A stretch of DNA of 64,000 bases from Phragmites australis (lineage: Eukaryota; Streptophyta; Magnoliopsida; Poales; Poaceae): NCBI RefSeq assembly GCF_958298935.1, contig NC_084924.1:372001-436000 (forward strand). Direction: 5' to 3'. The notes under the pieces were generated by a model. It saw only the letters and a list, made by a program, of their open reading frames with translations, did no database searches and was not told the origin of the DNA. This document shows positions 34,162-46,859 of this stretch, piece by piece. The position numbers and the translations under genes are program-made. Position 1 is the first letter of the stretch, and every line of letters begins with the position of its first letter.

Positions 34162-34724
34162 GGTAGCACCGATATAGATATGTGTATCGATATTGAACTG
34201 ATACAGATATGAGGATACGCTATTTTTCAAAAAAATCCAATATGTAAATACATTTTATTAAAAAATAGTAATAAGTTATTCCCATGCAATACTTAGGTTC
34301 CATTACATACCACACTAAAAGTCTTAAATTTAGGATATATTAAATGATATAAGTCGGCCACAGATCACACATCAGTCGGTCACTACTCACCTGAACAATA
34401 TCTCAAATAGTCAAATCATATAAGAGAGGGAAGAGGAAGAAAGAATGAGAAAAGGAGAGAGCCGGAGAGGAACTTAACGCTGCCGCCGCCGAATACGGCT
34501 AGGACTGAGAGGGCATTGTGGACCGCGTGCGGGCGGCTCTACAAGAAGGAGGCGGGCGTGCGAATAACTTGCTAGGTCATGCTGCTATGAATGAGCTATG
34601 ACTTATCCCCAAAGTATTGAAGAAGTATCTAGTTACATATCCAGAATTTACATAATTATATTTTTCGATACTTGCCCGTGTATATCCATATCAGATACGG
34701 TAATCAATACAGATACGGTGCCTT
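34162..34724. mobile_element. MITE/MULE-like element with GC-rich interior
   Basis: The left end (TAGCACCGATATAGATATG) and the right end (ATCAATACAGATACGGTGCC) are imperfect inverted repeats about 25 bases long built on GGCACCG.TAT. The flanks are AT-rich, while 34470-34560 is strongly GC-rich, as in elements that capture gene pieces. No clear 8-9 bp duplication was found. Confidence 0.4.
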
Positions 34725-35332
34725 AAGTATTGTGTTTCAGAGATGGATGTGGCTTCAGCTTGAATCCAGCTGGTCATGGGCTCATGGCATCTGAAAGCAA
34801 CCGTACACCCATCAGATTCAGCTTGAATGGAGTGAGCAAGATGATAGAGCGTATACTACTATAGCATTTGCATCTCCTGACTCAACCTTCCTTGCTGCTC
34901 TCCAAACCGTCCGTAAACCATGGTACAGTGGAAAGTAGAAAACGTCTCAGAGGCAGTAGAGGGAAGGGAGGGAAGCGTCGAGTGATCTGGTCAGCCACAT
35001 GGGAGGGTGGTTGTGGTTGACTCAATCATCAGATCAGGATTCCATCCGTCCGTCCGTCACATGCTGCTGCTCGATGCTGCATGACTTTATGCAACGTCAC
35101 TTGGATCAATTGAACAGCCGACCCCCAGTATTATATGTGTATTACATACACACATATACTCCCCGTGCTCATACAATACAAAGGTTTTATTCTTCGGTAC
35201 AACTGCTTCTTTCAACAACTAAAGTATTCTATTTGCTATTCATCACCGGAAAACTTCTTCTGAATCTGCAACTAATCCCATCTCTCTCTTTCTTGGAGTG
35301 TGTCAGCTCAAAATATTATGATATATGATTAT
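34725..35332. other. intergenic spacer
   Basis: No gene or repeat boundary recognised; contains short CCGT and TC repeats. Confidence 0.35.
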
Positions 35333-36325
35333 TGTTGACGCGAAAAGATATTATATCAAATTCTGAACTTCTTGTGTGTAATATTTAGCGAGCAACACCC
35401 AGGATACCCTAGTCGTGGCACTATGTCATCAGATCTTCGTCATCATCCACGTTCAAGAGGGACCCTATCGGAGCATAGAGTGCTGATGGCTTGTGCTTGG
35501 TCATCGACATCAAGAACAGGTAGTAATGTAGATTAGAAAAGAGAACATGACTATATGAGCTAAGCAAAAGAGATAAAAATGAAATGTAATGTAAATTGTG
35601 TTTGATCGATTGGATTTTATTCTCAATCGGTCATGACCCTCTCATATTTAAAAGACGGTAGGTCTTAGCCGTAAAAGATCAGGACTCCTAATTCAAACCG
35701 AACAAGACATACAAATATGATTCGACTATGCTATTTGATCTCCAAACTTTCTATAACTAACATATCTTTCCTGTTCGACCATATAAATTTTTATACATGT
35801 ATCCGAGTATCCTTTATTACAGTTTGATTTTATTGGATTCGACTACCTACTTGATCCAAACATCTGCTCGCGTACCGCCTGCTCGATCTGACCACCTGCT
35901 TAGAGATCGATTGCTCTATATTTCACCTGCTTAGAGACCAACTGCTCAGTCCAACCATGTATTCGAATTTGACCAGTCAATGTTGACTCGACCAATTTCA
36001 CAGTTTGAACATTCCTCATAGGCCATGTGCTCGAATTCACTGCTCGATCTATTACCTGCTCAGAGACTATATGCTCGAATTTGATCAGTCACTGCTCGAA
36101 GATCACCTGGCCAAATATCACCTTAGCCAGAGACCACCTGCTTAAAAATCATCTGATCAGGGATAACTATAGTCGAAGATCACCTACTCGAAGATCATCT
36201 AGTCAGAGACTACTTGCTCAGTTCGATCACTCCTACGCATTCAATAAGATCCAACAATACTTATTAAACTAATTATTACTATAATGACCATTATAGATAC
36301 TCATCAATATTTATGGACGCAACAA
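35333..36325 (+). mobile_element. probable LTR-type fragment with degenerate short repeats
   Basis: Begins TGTTGACGCGAAAAG, resembling starts of grass LTR sequences, and shows no coding frame. From about 35870 to 36235 the words CACCTGCTCGA, GAAGATCACCT and CAGAGAC recur many times in variable order, a degenerate minisatellite. The right boundary and target duplication were not found. Confidence 0.35.
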
Positions 36326-36973
36326 GAGCTTGTCGTGGCTTGTATGTGCATCTCTCGGTCTGATCGACTCGCCAAAAGCTTCTGAAGCAGTTTGTGACTT
36401 CATTGTTTGTGTGATTGAAAAAACAATTTTAATTATCTTACTGAAAAGTGAATCCAGGGTCAGGCACACACAAGAGAGAAAGCTCACCTCTTTAAAAGAA
36501 AAGGAAAAACTTTTTATGGAGATAAAGAAAACGAAGCTACTTTAATCATATCATGATAAGGGAGAAACAAGCATAGTGGCACCGGTGGTTACCCCAACTT
36601 CAATAATACAACTAATAGTAATCTCTCCTCCTCTATTTCTTCATTTTTCTGAGGATTATAACCTCCTCTATTAGTACAACAGAAACAAGAGGCTTACCAG
36701 TCCATGTACCCGTCTTCCTGCATGAAACACTTGTAGGGCAGATAACACATATGGCTGTGTAGTATTTAAAAGAAAGTAGCCATTTTTAGACAAATCATTG
36801 TGGAGATTACATAAGATCACCTAAAACTATTTAATTTCTAGTCTGGGTTGCTTCATTATACTGGCATCGTTGCTTTAAACTTCACGCGTGTTCTTATGCG
36901 GAATATATGGAGCTCATTGGTTATCCGTATGAGAGAATTCTACTAGTGGATACGTATAATTTTAGTAAAAAAC
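36326..36973. other. intergenic spacer
   Basis: AT-rich with no gene recognised. Confidence 0.35.
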
Positions 36974-37268
36974 TTGTTTGGTTATCCGTATACACTGTTT
37001 CACTTTGGTCTTACGGATGCAAATATATGTCTACAATCTGGTTCGAGAGGGATGCTCGAATCGAGTTCCCTCTGTGGCCTAGTCCGACAGATGCAGTCTC
37101 CTACATCCATTCATACAGACGGACTCACTTATCAGTGTCACAAAATCATATTTATACGAGTAATCATTCACAATTTTAACTCTTGTATCCGCTCGTATAA
37201 CCTCAGATTCAGCAAAACAAACAGAAACTCAGCTTAGCCTATCCAGACAGATACAACTAACCAAATAC
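36974..37268. mobile_element. MITE of about 295 bp
   Basis: Left end TTGTTTGGTTATCCGTAT and right end GATACAACTAACCAAATAC are inverted repeats of about 18 bases with mismatches. ACTT occurs just outside or at both termini. No coding capacity. Confidence 0.5.
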
Positions 37269-38287
37269 TTTTTTTTAACAAATATGATTCTACTTAATCT
37301 GTATATACAGTATATACAAATAAGACCCTCTGAGACAACCAATCACATCCTATAGTGTAAAGGACTGCAGAAGCAGGTGCCAACAATATATAGGAGATGA
37401 AAATTTGTGGGCTAGCTGCTAGCTAATATTTCTTCTGCTTTTTCAATACCTCGATCAGCACCAAACTAATCTTTCTCAATAGCCACATACAGGCCCGCAT
37501 ACAAGTGTTGTTCTAGCTAAAATAGAGAGAGGGCACAAGTAGCTATAGATTACAAACAAAATTTAATCATTCATGCTTGGTCCGAGGAACCTTTGACTTG
37601 AAAACACTTAACGACCCAGATGAGCTCGAGTGCATCGGAGGGACCTCCGAATTCCAAAAGGAAGCTAGTAGATTTTCTTTCTGGAAAGAGAAGCATAGAA
37701 TAGATTTGGATCCTGGAGTGTTTTCTTTTCTGTGAATAGAAGAAACCAAGGGAGATAAAGTCTAGGACAGTACTCTACATCCTACTTAAGAGCTAGGCCA
37801 TCCTGAAAGTAAAGATGCCTACAAAGTTAAGCTAGATGCACGGATGCGTATGCATCTATCTATAACTCCATGGCTGTGCTGATGGCAAGCAATATTATTT
37901 GCAAGCAGGGCATCTACTATATCTAATATAAATTAGAAGGATGTGGAGGAGACTGATAACTGGCGCATGACAATAACATGACCATAGATTAGTCCACAAG
38001 AATATAATGTGGGTTCCAAATGTTCCTATCCAGATGGTAAACTGAGCGCAAAGTTAGATCGGATAGGTTTTGCTGAAAGAGAAGCTCACTAGCTACTTCA
38101 GAAAAAGATAGCTCGTCGGTACTACTACATTGCCTTCCTTACCCGGAAGTTTATGTGACTGATAAAATGATTTTAGCCATCCTCCTCTCCACTCAAATGA
38201 TTTCTCAAAACTATTCCTATGAGGGATTCTTTTTCTTTTTGTCAAGAAAAGTTATGCATATCAGCTGATAGTTTAGTTGATTTCATA
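37269..38287. other. intergenic spacer
   Basis: AT-rich spacer with no gene, RNA or bounded repeat recognised. Confidence 0.35.
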
Positions 38288-38815
38288 GAGGTTGTTTGGT
38301 TGTCGGCCCCAAAAGACCTAACCAAATATTGGCTATGGCCAAATTCAGGGCATAGCCAAATTTATCGCAAAAAAGTAGTGCTTGGTTTGTAACCAAGCTA
38401 AAGTTAGGCCCCTACTAAAATTGAAGGTAAAATTGATGTTTGAATTGCTACCAGGCCAAAATATTTCAAAATTGTGAGTATTCCATGTAGAGTCTACATG
38501 TCATTAATTTTTTTAATGTCAAAATATATCCAAATTATGTCTTGTTTTGTAGATTAAATTGTAAGGAATACAATAGTACAAACGGATGACGAATCCGATG
38601 CGTGGTTTACAAACTATAGTCAGTTGAAGATTGTTAATTGAAAAGGCAAAGCATTTACTGGACCGCTCTCCTGCTGACATCTCACCATGCAGTCGAGCCA
38701 AAATTTGGCCACCAAAGCGCTCGCCTCTAACTGGCCATTGATTTGGCTTTAGACAACTGGGCAAGGCCAAAATTTATCTGGCAGGCCAAATCTGGGCTTT
38801 AAGGCAAACGGCTGC
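38288..38815. mobile_element. Tourist-like MITE, copy B
   Basis: The left end GAGGTTGTTTGGTTGTCGGCC matches the end structure of the element at 21524-22104, and blocks in the middle (TGTCATTAATTTTT, TTTTGTAGATTAAATTGTA) are shared with it in the same order. The right end GGCAAACGGCTGC is a degraded inverted copy followed by TAA; the left flank reads ATA, so the 3-bp duplication is imperfect. Confidence 0.5.
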
Positions 38816-39609
38816 TAAATTGTGCCGGCATGGCCGAAATTTGGCTAGGCACCTTGGGGTAGTGATCCAAATAGTCACATAGATACGCTACATAAAAAAT
38901 AAGGACACGGCTAAATTTAGGCCATACATGCTATAGTAGTTTAGCATGCATACTCATATTTAGTATAATTTGGTCTGAACACTATTTTCTCTTTTTATTT
39001 TTAGGATATTTAACATCTATTTTTCAACATATGTCCGCCTTTTTGATTTTTGGCTACTTAGCATCCGAGCTCCAAGCACATTATATCCAACTTTAATATG
39101 CGGTAAAACCAAACAAAAATAGGGAAAATCCATACGTTCTTTCTTTAATCACCCAGGTAGATAAGCATTTTTGTTAAAAGTTGTAAGCAAACCAGAATAG
39201 ACTCATAAGCAAGTTGGAATAAATGTGCAAGTAAATTTGCATGAATTCAGATATCATAATAGCAAAAATCAAATCAATCTACTATATATTTACAAACAAA
39301 AATAAAAAGAAATTTGTATGCTTCCCTAGGTTTGAGAGAGCAAATCGCCTCAATTTACAAAAGCAAATCGGTATGACACAAAAGAGAAATTTATTTAATT
39401 TTACAATTAAATATGTACCAACTTAAAAAGCAAGTTTGTTTTATTTACAATAAAATTAATCCATACAGATTTAGAGGACAAATTTGTTTCAATTTACAAA
39501 TGTAAATACATATACAATCAGAAAGCAAATTTATATCTTTTTATGAGTAAATCCGTACCTAATCCAAGAGTAAATTTGTTTAAACCGAAGAGCAAATCTA
39601 GCGAGCTCA
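38816..39609. other. intergenic spacer with many short AAATTTG words
   Basis: Between 39180 and 39600 variants of AGCAAATTTGT and AGCAAATCG recur, each next to runs such as TTTACAA, a degenerate simple-repeat-like texture. No gene recognised. Confidence 0.35.
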
Positions 39610-39909
39610 TGGCCAACATGATGGATGGGAGAGGAGGGTGTATGCATCATGGATGAGGTGGAGGGTCATCTCAGAGTCGGGGTGCTGGTTGCTAGTGCCG
39701 AGGAGCACCAGGCGGCGGAAGGCGTGAGAGATGGCGACCTGGTTAGGGTTGGCCCCCGAGGACAACTGAAGAACGGCGAGCAGGTCAAGGTGGCTGGAGG
39801 TGAGGGTGTTCTAGGAGGCAAGGAGGGCGTCGGCGATGGCGACGAGCTTGTCGGTGCTAGGGAGGAGCGGGTTGAACTCAGCGCGCTAGTGCCTCCGCTT
39901 GGCGAACCC
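39610..39909 (-). pseudogene. J-domain (DnaJ) protein N-terminal fragment, dead
   Basis: Read on the minus strand, the segment gives a recognisable N-terminal and J-domain region of the large grass DnaJ/DUF3444-type family: EFNPLLPSTDKLVAIADALL, HLDLLAVLQLSSGANPNQVA, ISHAFRRLVLLG, then HPDSEMTLHLIHDAYTLLSH. Two in-frame TAG codons interrupt it (39811-39813 and 39886-39888), and neither a start region nor the rest of the protein is present. It is a relic of a duplicated or retroposed gene. The plus-strand open frame across these bases is a shadow. Confidence 0.65.
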
Positions 39910-41457
39910 TCATGAGCACATCTAGGCAATCTGGTAAGCAAGTTGTACACACACCCTTGATCATGTGTGGCTTCAAGCTCCGCTCATCTCTGCTCCACCA
40001 GATCTAGCAAAATCCTAACACGATTACCATGGCAATCGATTTGGGATGGGAGGTTGAATCGATATATGAGACATAGAGATATGCATATTAGGAGAGAGGG
40101 AAGAGAAGATCGAATGGATGCACCAAAAATGAAAAAATGGAGCAAATTTGGGAGCAAACAATGCACCTGTCCTCCTTCAGCCATCTATCTATGATGACCT
40201 CCGCAGTTGCTTCTCCCATCCTCATTCCCTGCCATGTTTAGAGGTAGTGCGAGATTTGTGCAGAACAAACACGATTCAAGGTTGTAATCAGCGTGGGACG
40301 AAGGGCAGGAGTCGTGTTTGCCCAACTCATGGGCCGGATTCATCAGCTCCATGCCGAGGGACCTTGTTGCACAGAGAGAGGGGGGAGGAAGGGAGCTGTT
40401 GCTTAGTGACATAGGAAAGAACTCAAGGCTGCAGCCTGCGTGAGCTTCAAGCGAGCATGGCGCCAGAGAAGAGCTTGGTGACATGGATGGGTGAGCTTCA
40501 GAGCAACAACGATGGTGAGGAACGGGACGAGGAAGCTTCTGGATTTCTTAGAGATTGAGAGGATTTTAGTGAGAGGGTCCGGATGAGAGATTTTTGTGTG
40601 AAGGTGGAGCAACCACATTGAAAGACAAGGTGCTTAGCGCAGCAGAGCGTGGGGATGAGGCTCAGCGCAGCGAGTGTGCGGGCATGAGCGTTAACGGCCG
40701 CACGCTCAAAATCTAAACATTACCATACTCCAGTTGCTTAGTTTATCATATAATATCTGATAATAAATATCGTACAGGTGATGTGGGTGTACCTGCACAG
40801 TAGCAGACTTGCTCTTGTTTGCTTGTTCACCATCCCATTCCGTTGCATTCAGAGACGCATGCAGACGCAGTTTTGGCTGCCAGCTTCTTCCTCCCAACGC
40901 CGAACACATGCATGGGATTGTTGGACCGACGCACGCAACTCTCAGTAATTTTGCCTGCACGGGCAATTCACCAGCCTTGTCCAGTAAAATGTTTAAACCG
41001 ACCGGATAACACGGTAACAAACATTACGAGACCATTATGGCATCCACAAAAACATGAAGTGGCTCGAGCATTCGAAGAAGCAGCCACGCAAATCAGTGCG
41101 ATTACACAACAAATCCCAGTTAAAAGTAAACACATACAGCACTCAGCTTATTTCAAAAAGTTGGCACGATCTATATAGAAGAGAAACTAGAGTGCCATGA
41201 TGGATGGATGGATGGATGGATGCCCGTCTGCACAGACACTCCCCATGTTTCACGACTGTCATCAGTCAGACCTCAAAAACCATCCCTCAAGCTCAAAGGA
41301 ACAAAACTATGCTTCAGTGCATATCAACTATCAAGCAAGACATTCCCCTGTTTTAAGCTAGCTAGCTTCAATTCTTCATCACTCTTTTTCCCCCTTCTTT
41401 ATGTGCCCTTGGGAAAGCTGTCTTATAGAGGATGGTCAGGATTGAATCCTCTATCAC
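39910..41457. other. intergenic spacer and 3' flank of the WD40 gene
   Basis: No functional gene recognised. A (GGAT)n microsatellite lies at about 41201-41222. The last few hundred bases are probably the 3' UTR of the minus-strand WD40 gene. Confidence 0.4.
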
Positions 41458-44400
41458 TCATGTTGAACGAACCTCTGGAGCTAACCAAAGTTTTACCTTT
41501 TTGTCCACACTAGCAGTCGCTAAAATAAACGCAAGCATGCCACCTGAAGAAATAACAGTAATGTGACTTAGAAATCATAAAATTCATGTTTCCACTTAGA
41601 TAAATGACATTTTCAAGATGGAATTCTTCCAACTAAGGGTACATCACATAAAAATTCAAGTTATAGAAGCTGACAAGGATGGGACAACATAAGTCGTGAA
41701 ATCATGTCCATCAGCTCCAAACAGAAACTGTATTTGCTATATGGATACAGAGAACAGCCAATGATGAAGAGAAGTGGTTAGCAAAATGTTTGCTTATCAG
41801 ACCACAACTGCAATGTGTGTTGTCATGACTAGGATTGGCATACTTTGCATATCCAGACATCCAATGTACAACATACAACATTTTATATAAAGTGCTAACC
41901 TAAATGAGTTTACAAAAGATCAAATTAAAACTAAATAAAAGCAACAAAGACTCAGACCATTGTAATTCCTGAACAAGGATTATAAAGACATATGGATTTC
42001 TAAGGGTTTACAGAGATCTCATTACCATTGGGAATTGTCCGTGGAGCCCAAGCAATACCAGTTATATCACCTGCGTAAATGTCAAAAAACATGTCATTCC
42101 GAGCTACAAATTAGCATTTGGCAGGTGCAAGCTATTGCACAATATATCAACATTAAACAGCTGTCAATCGAAAACAGGCTAAAATTCTAGATATCTAATC
42201 TGCAAGTTTTGGTTATAGACTCCATGTTTCATAGCCATGCTCAACAGGAATACAAGTAGGCAGTAGGACCAGACCATCGGAATAGAATATGTACACTTTG
42301 CCCCATACAGTAGGATATGTTGGCACCATTCACAAGTTAGTACCCAACAATAAGTACATTTGCCGGAAGAATAAGCCGCTACTCAAACACAAAAGATCCT
42401 ACAATTCCATGGATTCTGTGAACTAATTCATGTCTTTCAAGTACCTAAGACTTAACACTCACCATCTGTCTCAAGTGCCTCCTGACTGCCACCTCACCAA
42501 TAATTTACTTAGCGCAACAAACATAGTGCCCAAAATCAACCAACAAGCGCCTATAAATATTTAGTAGACCAAGCAATACATCACAGGTTGGGAAAAGGAC
42601 TACCGAGTAGTGTCAATTAATAAAACTAATCCGATCCACACTCACTGCCCACAAGTTTGGAGGCACTATTGCTTCTAAAAAAAATGAAGAGCGTTCACCC
42701 TAGTAGATAGGGAAATTACAAACCTTCATGTGCTTTCTCGGCTGTATCCAAAACTGCACTAGTTTCCGCACACAACCATTGCAATGTTGATCCACTTGTT
42801 ACCGCCAGAACTTTACCATCAGGAGAGATGCTCATGTGATCATACTGGCAAGCAGAGCCTTTTGAGTCATGCAGTGGAATTGCAAAAATTCTCAAGGTTT
42901 TTGGATCCTCATCGAGGTGATACCTTACTAAAAAAGTAAGAAATATGTAAATCAGATCACAAGAAAAGAGTAGTGAAGCATCATGTTTGAAGAAACTACA
43001 AGATGGGCATATCGAGTTTGACAACAGCAACATCGACCAAACATGCATTAATGTCAGGGACAACTATAAAATGGAAATTTGCATTTGAAGTGTTAAGGAA
43101 CGACAAAAGAATAGTTCAAAGGAAGCCTGAACTTCAGGGAAGACTAATAAACCAGGGAAATGATAACTTTGGCCACTAGTATGATATTTGGCTAATGGTT
43201 CCTTTTGAAATAAAGGAAAGATCTTCCAAACTTTGTGAAGAAAAGCACAATGAAAACCATAGATGTATCATTCTTTTATGCAAAAAGAGAATTCACCAAG
43301 TTGGAGTGAGAACATAAGATATATAAGAAGAAGAAAAATGCTGGCATGTTGACTTCCAGTTAACATGCCAGTTAAAATTGTTAGATGCTATGAACTCAAG
43401 AACCAACATATGCCTTCCAGGCTGTACGATATGGAGGTAAGCAAATATAGCATACCATTAATGTTCCATACTCGAATGGAACCATCTTTGGATGCAGTAA
43501 TTATCTGCTCAGAACTTGGAGCAAAGCATAAGCAAGTAACAGCACTCTGAATAAAAAGAACACATCAGTTTCACATAAGATTCAGTTCAAGCAAAACACA
43601 GGGGCACATTATTACCTTATGACCCTTGAGTTGCATAACTTTATTAACCTCCTTCACTGAACTATCCTTCAAGTAAACTATCTCCCACACCTAAAGAATA
43701 AGAAAATATCATCATAATTGAGGAAGCAATAAGTGAGCAAAATGGCAACAGTCTCTGCAGCACAAAAGTTCCTGGTGCTTCATCTAATTTTCCTGTCAAC
43801 AAATTCTGCAACTAATATCGCAAGAAAGCAAAGAACAGCCTTTCAAAGGAGAGCAATCCAGTGCATTGATAACTCAAATAAGCAGAATAATTAACTAAAG
43901 AAAATAGCCATTTAAGGGTCTTCGATCTTGAATTGGTTCCAAAAAGAAAATGGTGAAGACTAGCAATAGAACTAACCTTGACATCAGCAGTAAAGGCTGC
44001 AGCAGCTATGAAGCGACCATTTGGGGATATGTCAGCCATATTATTTTTTAACTGATTGGCATCAACAGTACCCAGCTCCTTTCCACTCTTCCCATGCCAA
44101 ACTTTGATATCAGTTGCTGCAAATAGTTTTGCGGTAATTAACCTTAACAGTTAACACGAAATAAGCAACCTTGGGTGTTCTCAAACAAAAAGAAATAAGA
44201 AACCCTAAGAATTGGAATGAATCCCACAATGTTATAAACTACTATTTGCGGAATGCCTGCATTCAAAAAGAGGGGAGGGGGCTTGACCAAGACCAGGTGG
44301 CTAGTGCACATATGCTGACTAAGAAAGATATGGATGTTTCGTCAAATTAATGCTATGCTCACTGAATGCAAATGAGAGTTCAAACGCAAATCTAAGGAGA

Positions 44401-45962
44401 TAGCAATTGCTTATGTTAGCAGATTGTTCTAATTGATTTATGGACTTTATGGACTATATTAACTATTACATATTCTAAAGAGCAACAAAACAACCCGCAC
44501 CTTCTGAGCACGAAATAATTATAGTGCTCCCATCTCCGGAGCCATAAGTTGCACGGGCCGCTGCAAAGTTCAGCACCGACTCTTTGCCATGAATTTTGTG
44601 GTGATTCCACTTTATCTCAGGTGGAGAAAGCTTGCCCTGCTGCTTGTTTTCTGCAGTTGGTGGAGCACTAACATCTGCATACATATAGAGAGATGAGCCC
44701 AGAAGAGCCTGTGCTGCCACAACAACAGATGATGAACCCTCTGAGAAAGCAACAGCAGTAGGATGTGCCCCAGCAGGCAAGTTTATCCTCAGGATCCTGC
44801 AAACATCCCAACATGCCTGTAAATTTGTGTTGCTAAAACATTTTTAATAAAAATGTAACTTTTATAGAATGAGATAACTAACTTGAAGCTCTTGCTTGAG
44901 GTATCATCGATCCTGAATACTCTCACCGCTCCATCTGCACATACTGCAACAACAAGCAACAGAGATATAAGTATGTGAATTTAGTGTAACAATTACGCTT
45001 GATTAACCAAGTGAAAAATTACTAAACTGGGACTGGGACTGGAACTACAATACCATGACTGAAATTCTAATTTATCAGTAATGCTATACCAGCAGGTCAA
45101 ATAAATTCAACCAAAAAAACATGTGGCGTGAAACTACACAATGAAAAAGGCAACACATGAAATCTGAAAGCCCTTTATCATACGGGGATTGGAAAAGGGG
45201 AATAAGCTCACCGGTGGCTAGGTTGTGGCCATCATTGGAGAAGTGAAGTGCAGTGACGGAATCGGTATGCCCCCTCAAGGTGTTGACATCAAGATGGTGG
45301 TGCTTCTTCGCAGCATCCTAGAAGAAAATCTTATTGAGGTCAATCATATATTCAAATTCATGGTACTAGGAATCATTTAGATAAGTAAAATAAAGAAGAT
45401 TTTGCATCGGAATGTTGTCTAGCAACCAGAATGAATAGTCATTTGGACTGTGCAATTACGACTCATGAGTATTTCAATTCTATGATAACTGAAAGCAGTA
45501 AATCATTTTCTCCCGGCCATAAATCAGAAAGAGAATTTTTTGAGTTAGATTCCTGTATTTGCTGAATAGTCAGTCTGTTGGAGATGAGCATTACACTGGA
45601 GCGATCGACGGTTTTGCTTCATCGGTAGTGGATACGCAAAAGTAATTTTGACTGTGATCCGAGCGAGTATAATAAGTATTACGTACTGAGAGACGGGTGG
45701 GGTGGGGGGGGGGAGGGATCACCTTATCGGCGGCGTGGTGGTGGTGGCGGAGGTGGCCCTTCTTGTGCTGGGCCTGGTTGGAGGGGCGTACGTGCTTGGG
45801 CTGGTCCGGGGAGGCAGCGGCGGCGGAGGGAGGGATGTGGGCGATGGCGGCGCGCTTGCGGCGGAGATAGCCGGCGAGGAAGAGGAGGGCGATGGCGCCG
45901 CCGAAAACGGCGGAGAGGAGGGGCACAGTGAGCGAAGACACAAGAGAGGCCGACGACGCCAT
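41458..45962 (-). CDS. TBL2-like WD40 repeat membrane protein
   Basis: Ten exons on the minus strand: 45962-45723, 45317-45212, 44943-44883, 44796-44501, 44116-43977, 43690-43616, 43546-43456, 42927-42724, 42070-42026, 41543-41458; they splice in phase to 447 residues. A hydrophobic anchor at about residues 10-30 (VPLLSAVFGGAIALLFLAGY) is followed by a basic stop-transfer (LRRKRAA) and a His/Lys-rich linker. WD40 repeats run from about residue 93 (LRGHTDSVTALHFSNDGHNL) through SAVTCLCFAPSSEQIITASK and SIRVWNINV to ATASVDKKVKLWLAP at the C-terminus. This order matches plant transducin beta-like protein 2. Animal TBL2 sits in the ER membrane and contacts the stress kinase PERK; a plant role is not established. 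The large last introns contain no other gene that I can see. Confidence 0.9.
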
Positions 45963-46859
45963 CTCGCCTTCGTGGTCTCCTTCTCTGTGTTGCTGTAGGC
46001 GCGGCGGCGGTGGCGGATCGTCGTCTTGCCCCCATATAGCTGTTTTTTCAGCTTTTCTTTGGAAAAAGCTAAGATATTCGTATGATTGGTTTATGGTCTT
46101 AATTTCTAAGTAGTTTTTGATTAGTTAAGGAAGCAGCTATAGCTCAAATAAATTAAAAATTAAAAAGTAGATTCTAACTAACTTTACTTTTCTAGCTTTT
46201 GAATGTATAAAAAATTAAAAATTTATTATAAAAACTATTAACTAAAATTCATCGGTTCAGTCATTTCTTAAATAGTCAGAAACTGTAGGATCTCCTCCCT
46301 CTTAGCCGTTTGCTTTTGAGGCCAAGCCGGAAGTAGTAGGAGGCCTGATGGTGCCGTGCCAGCCCATCACACTCTTTTGCTATGTATCTCCATATATCAC
46401 GGCAAGTACTTGCTCACAAATCATCTAAAAAAAGAGAGAGTACTTGTTCACAAATCATCTAAAAAAAGTACTTGTTCACAAATGCCACTGGCAAGTGGCT
46501 ATCGGCTCAATTTCAGATTACATCCAGACAAAACCGCGGGTCTATAGTTTAGTGCCAGAACAACCAAAAATCTCTTGTAACCCTCCAACTGGATACATCA
46601 TGTGTGCAGGAGAAGAAGACATCATGCGTGCCTGCCGAGTTCTCCACCAACAGGTAGCTTTGGCTTGAGATGTGGAAGCCCAGTAAATGGCTGGCATGAA
46701 TCACAACTGCACTAGGCGTACTAGTAGTCCTTGAGCAGGGCCTGTACATCTGCTAATGCGGCTCTACAATGCACATCTCCCAAGTCCTGTTATAGCAGGT
46801 TGTCAGATTTCTCCCAAGTCCTGTTATTCTTTCTCATTCCTATATTAAGCCTAGGTCCA
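45963..46859. other. upstream region of the WD40 gene and spacer
   Basis: The promoter of the minus-strand gene is here. An AT-rich segment (46035-46290) resembles, in reverse orientation, the one at 4735-4930. A 29-base phrase containing GTACTTGTTCACAAAT is repeated at about 46405-46485. Confidence 0.35.

Noticed and set aside
39625..39915. 96-codon plus frame
   Set aside because: Shadow of the minus-strand J-domain relic.
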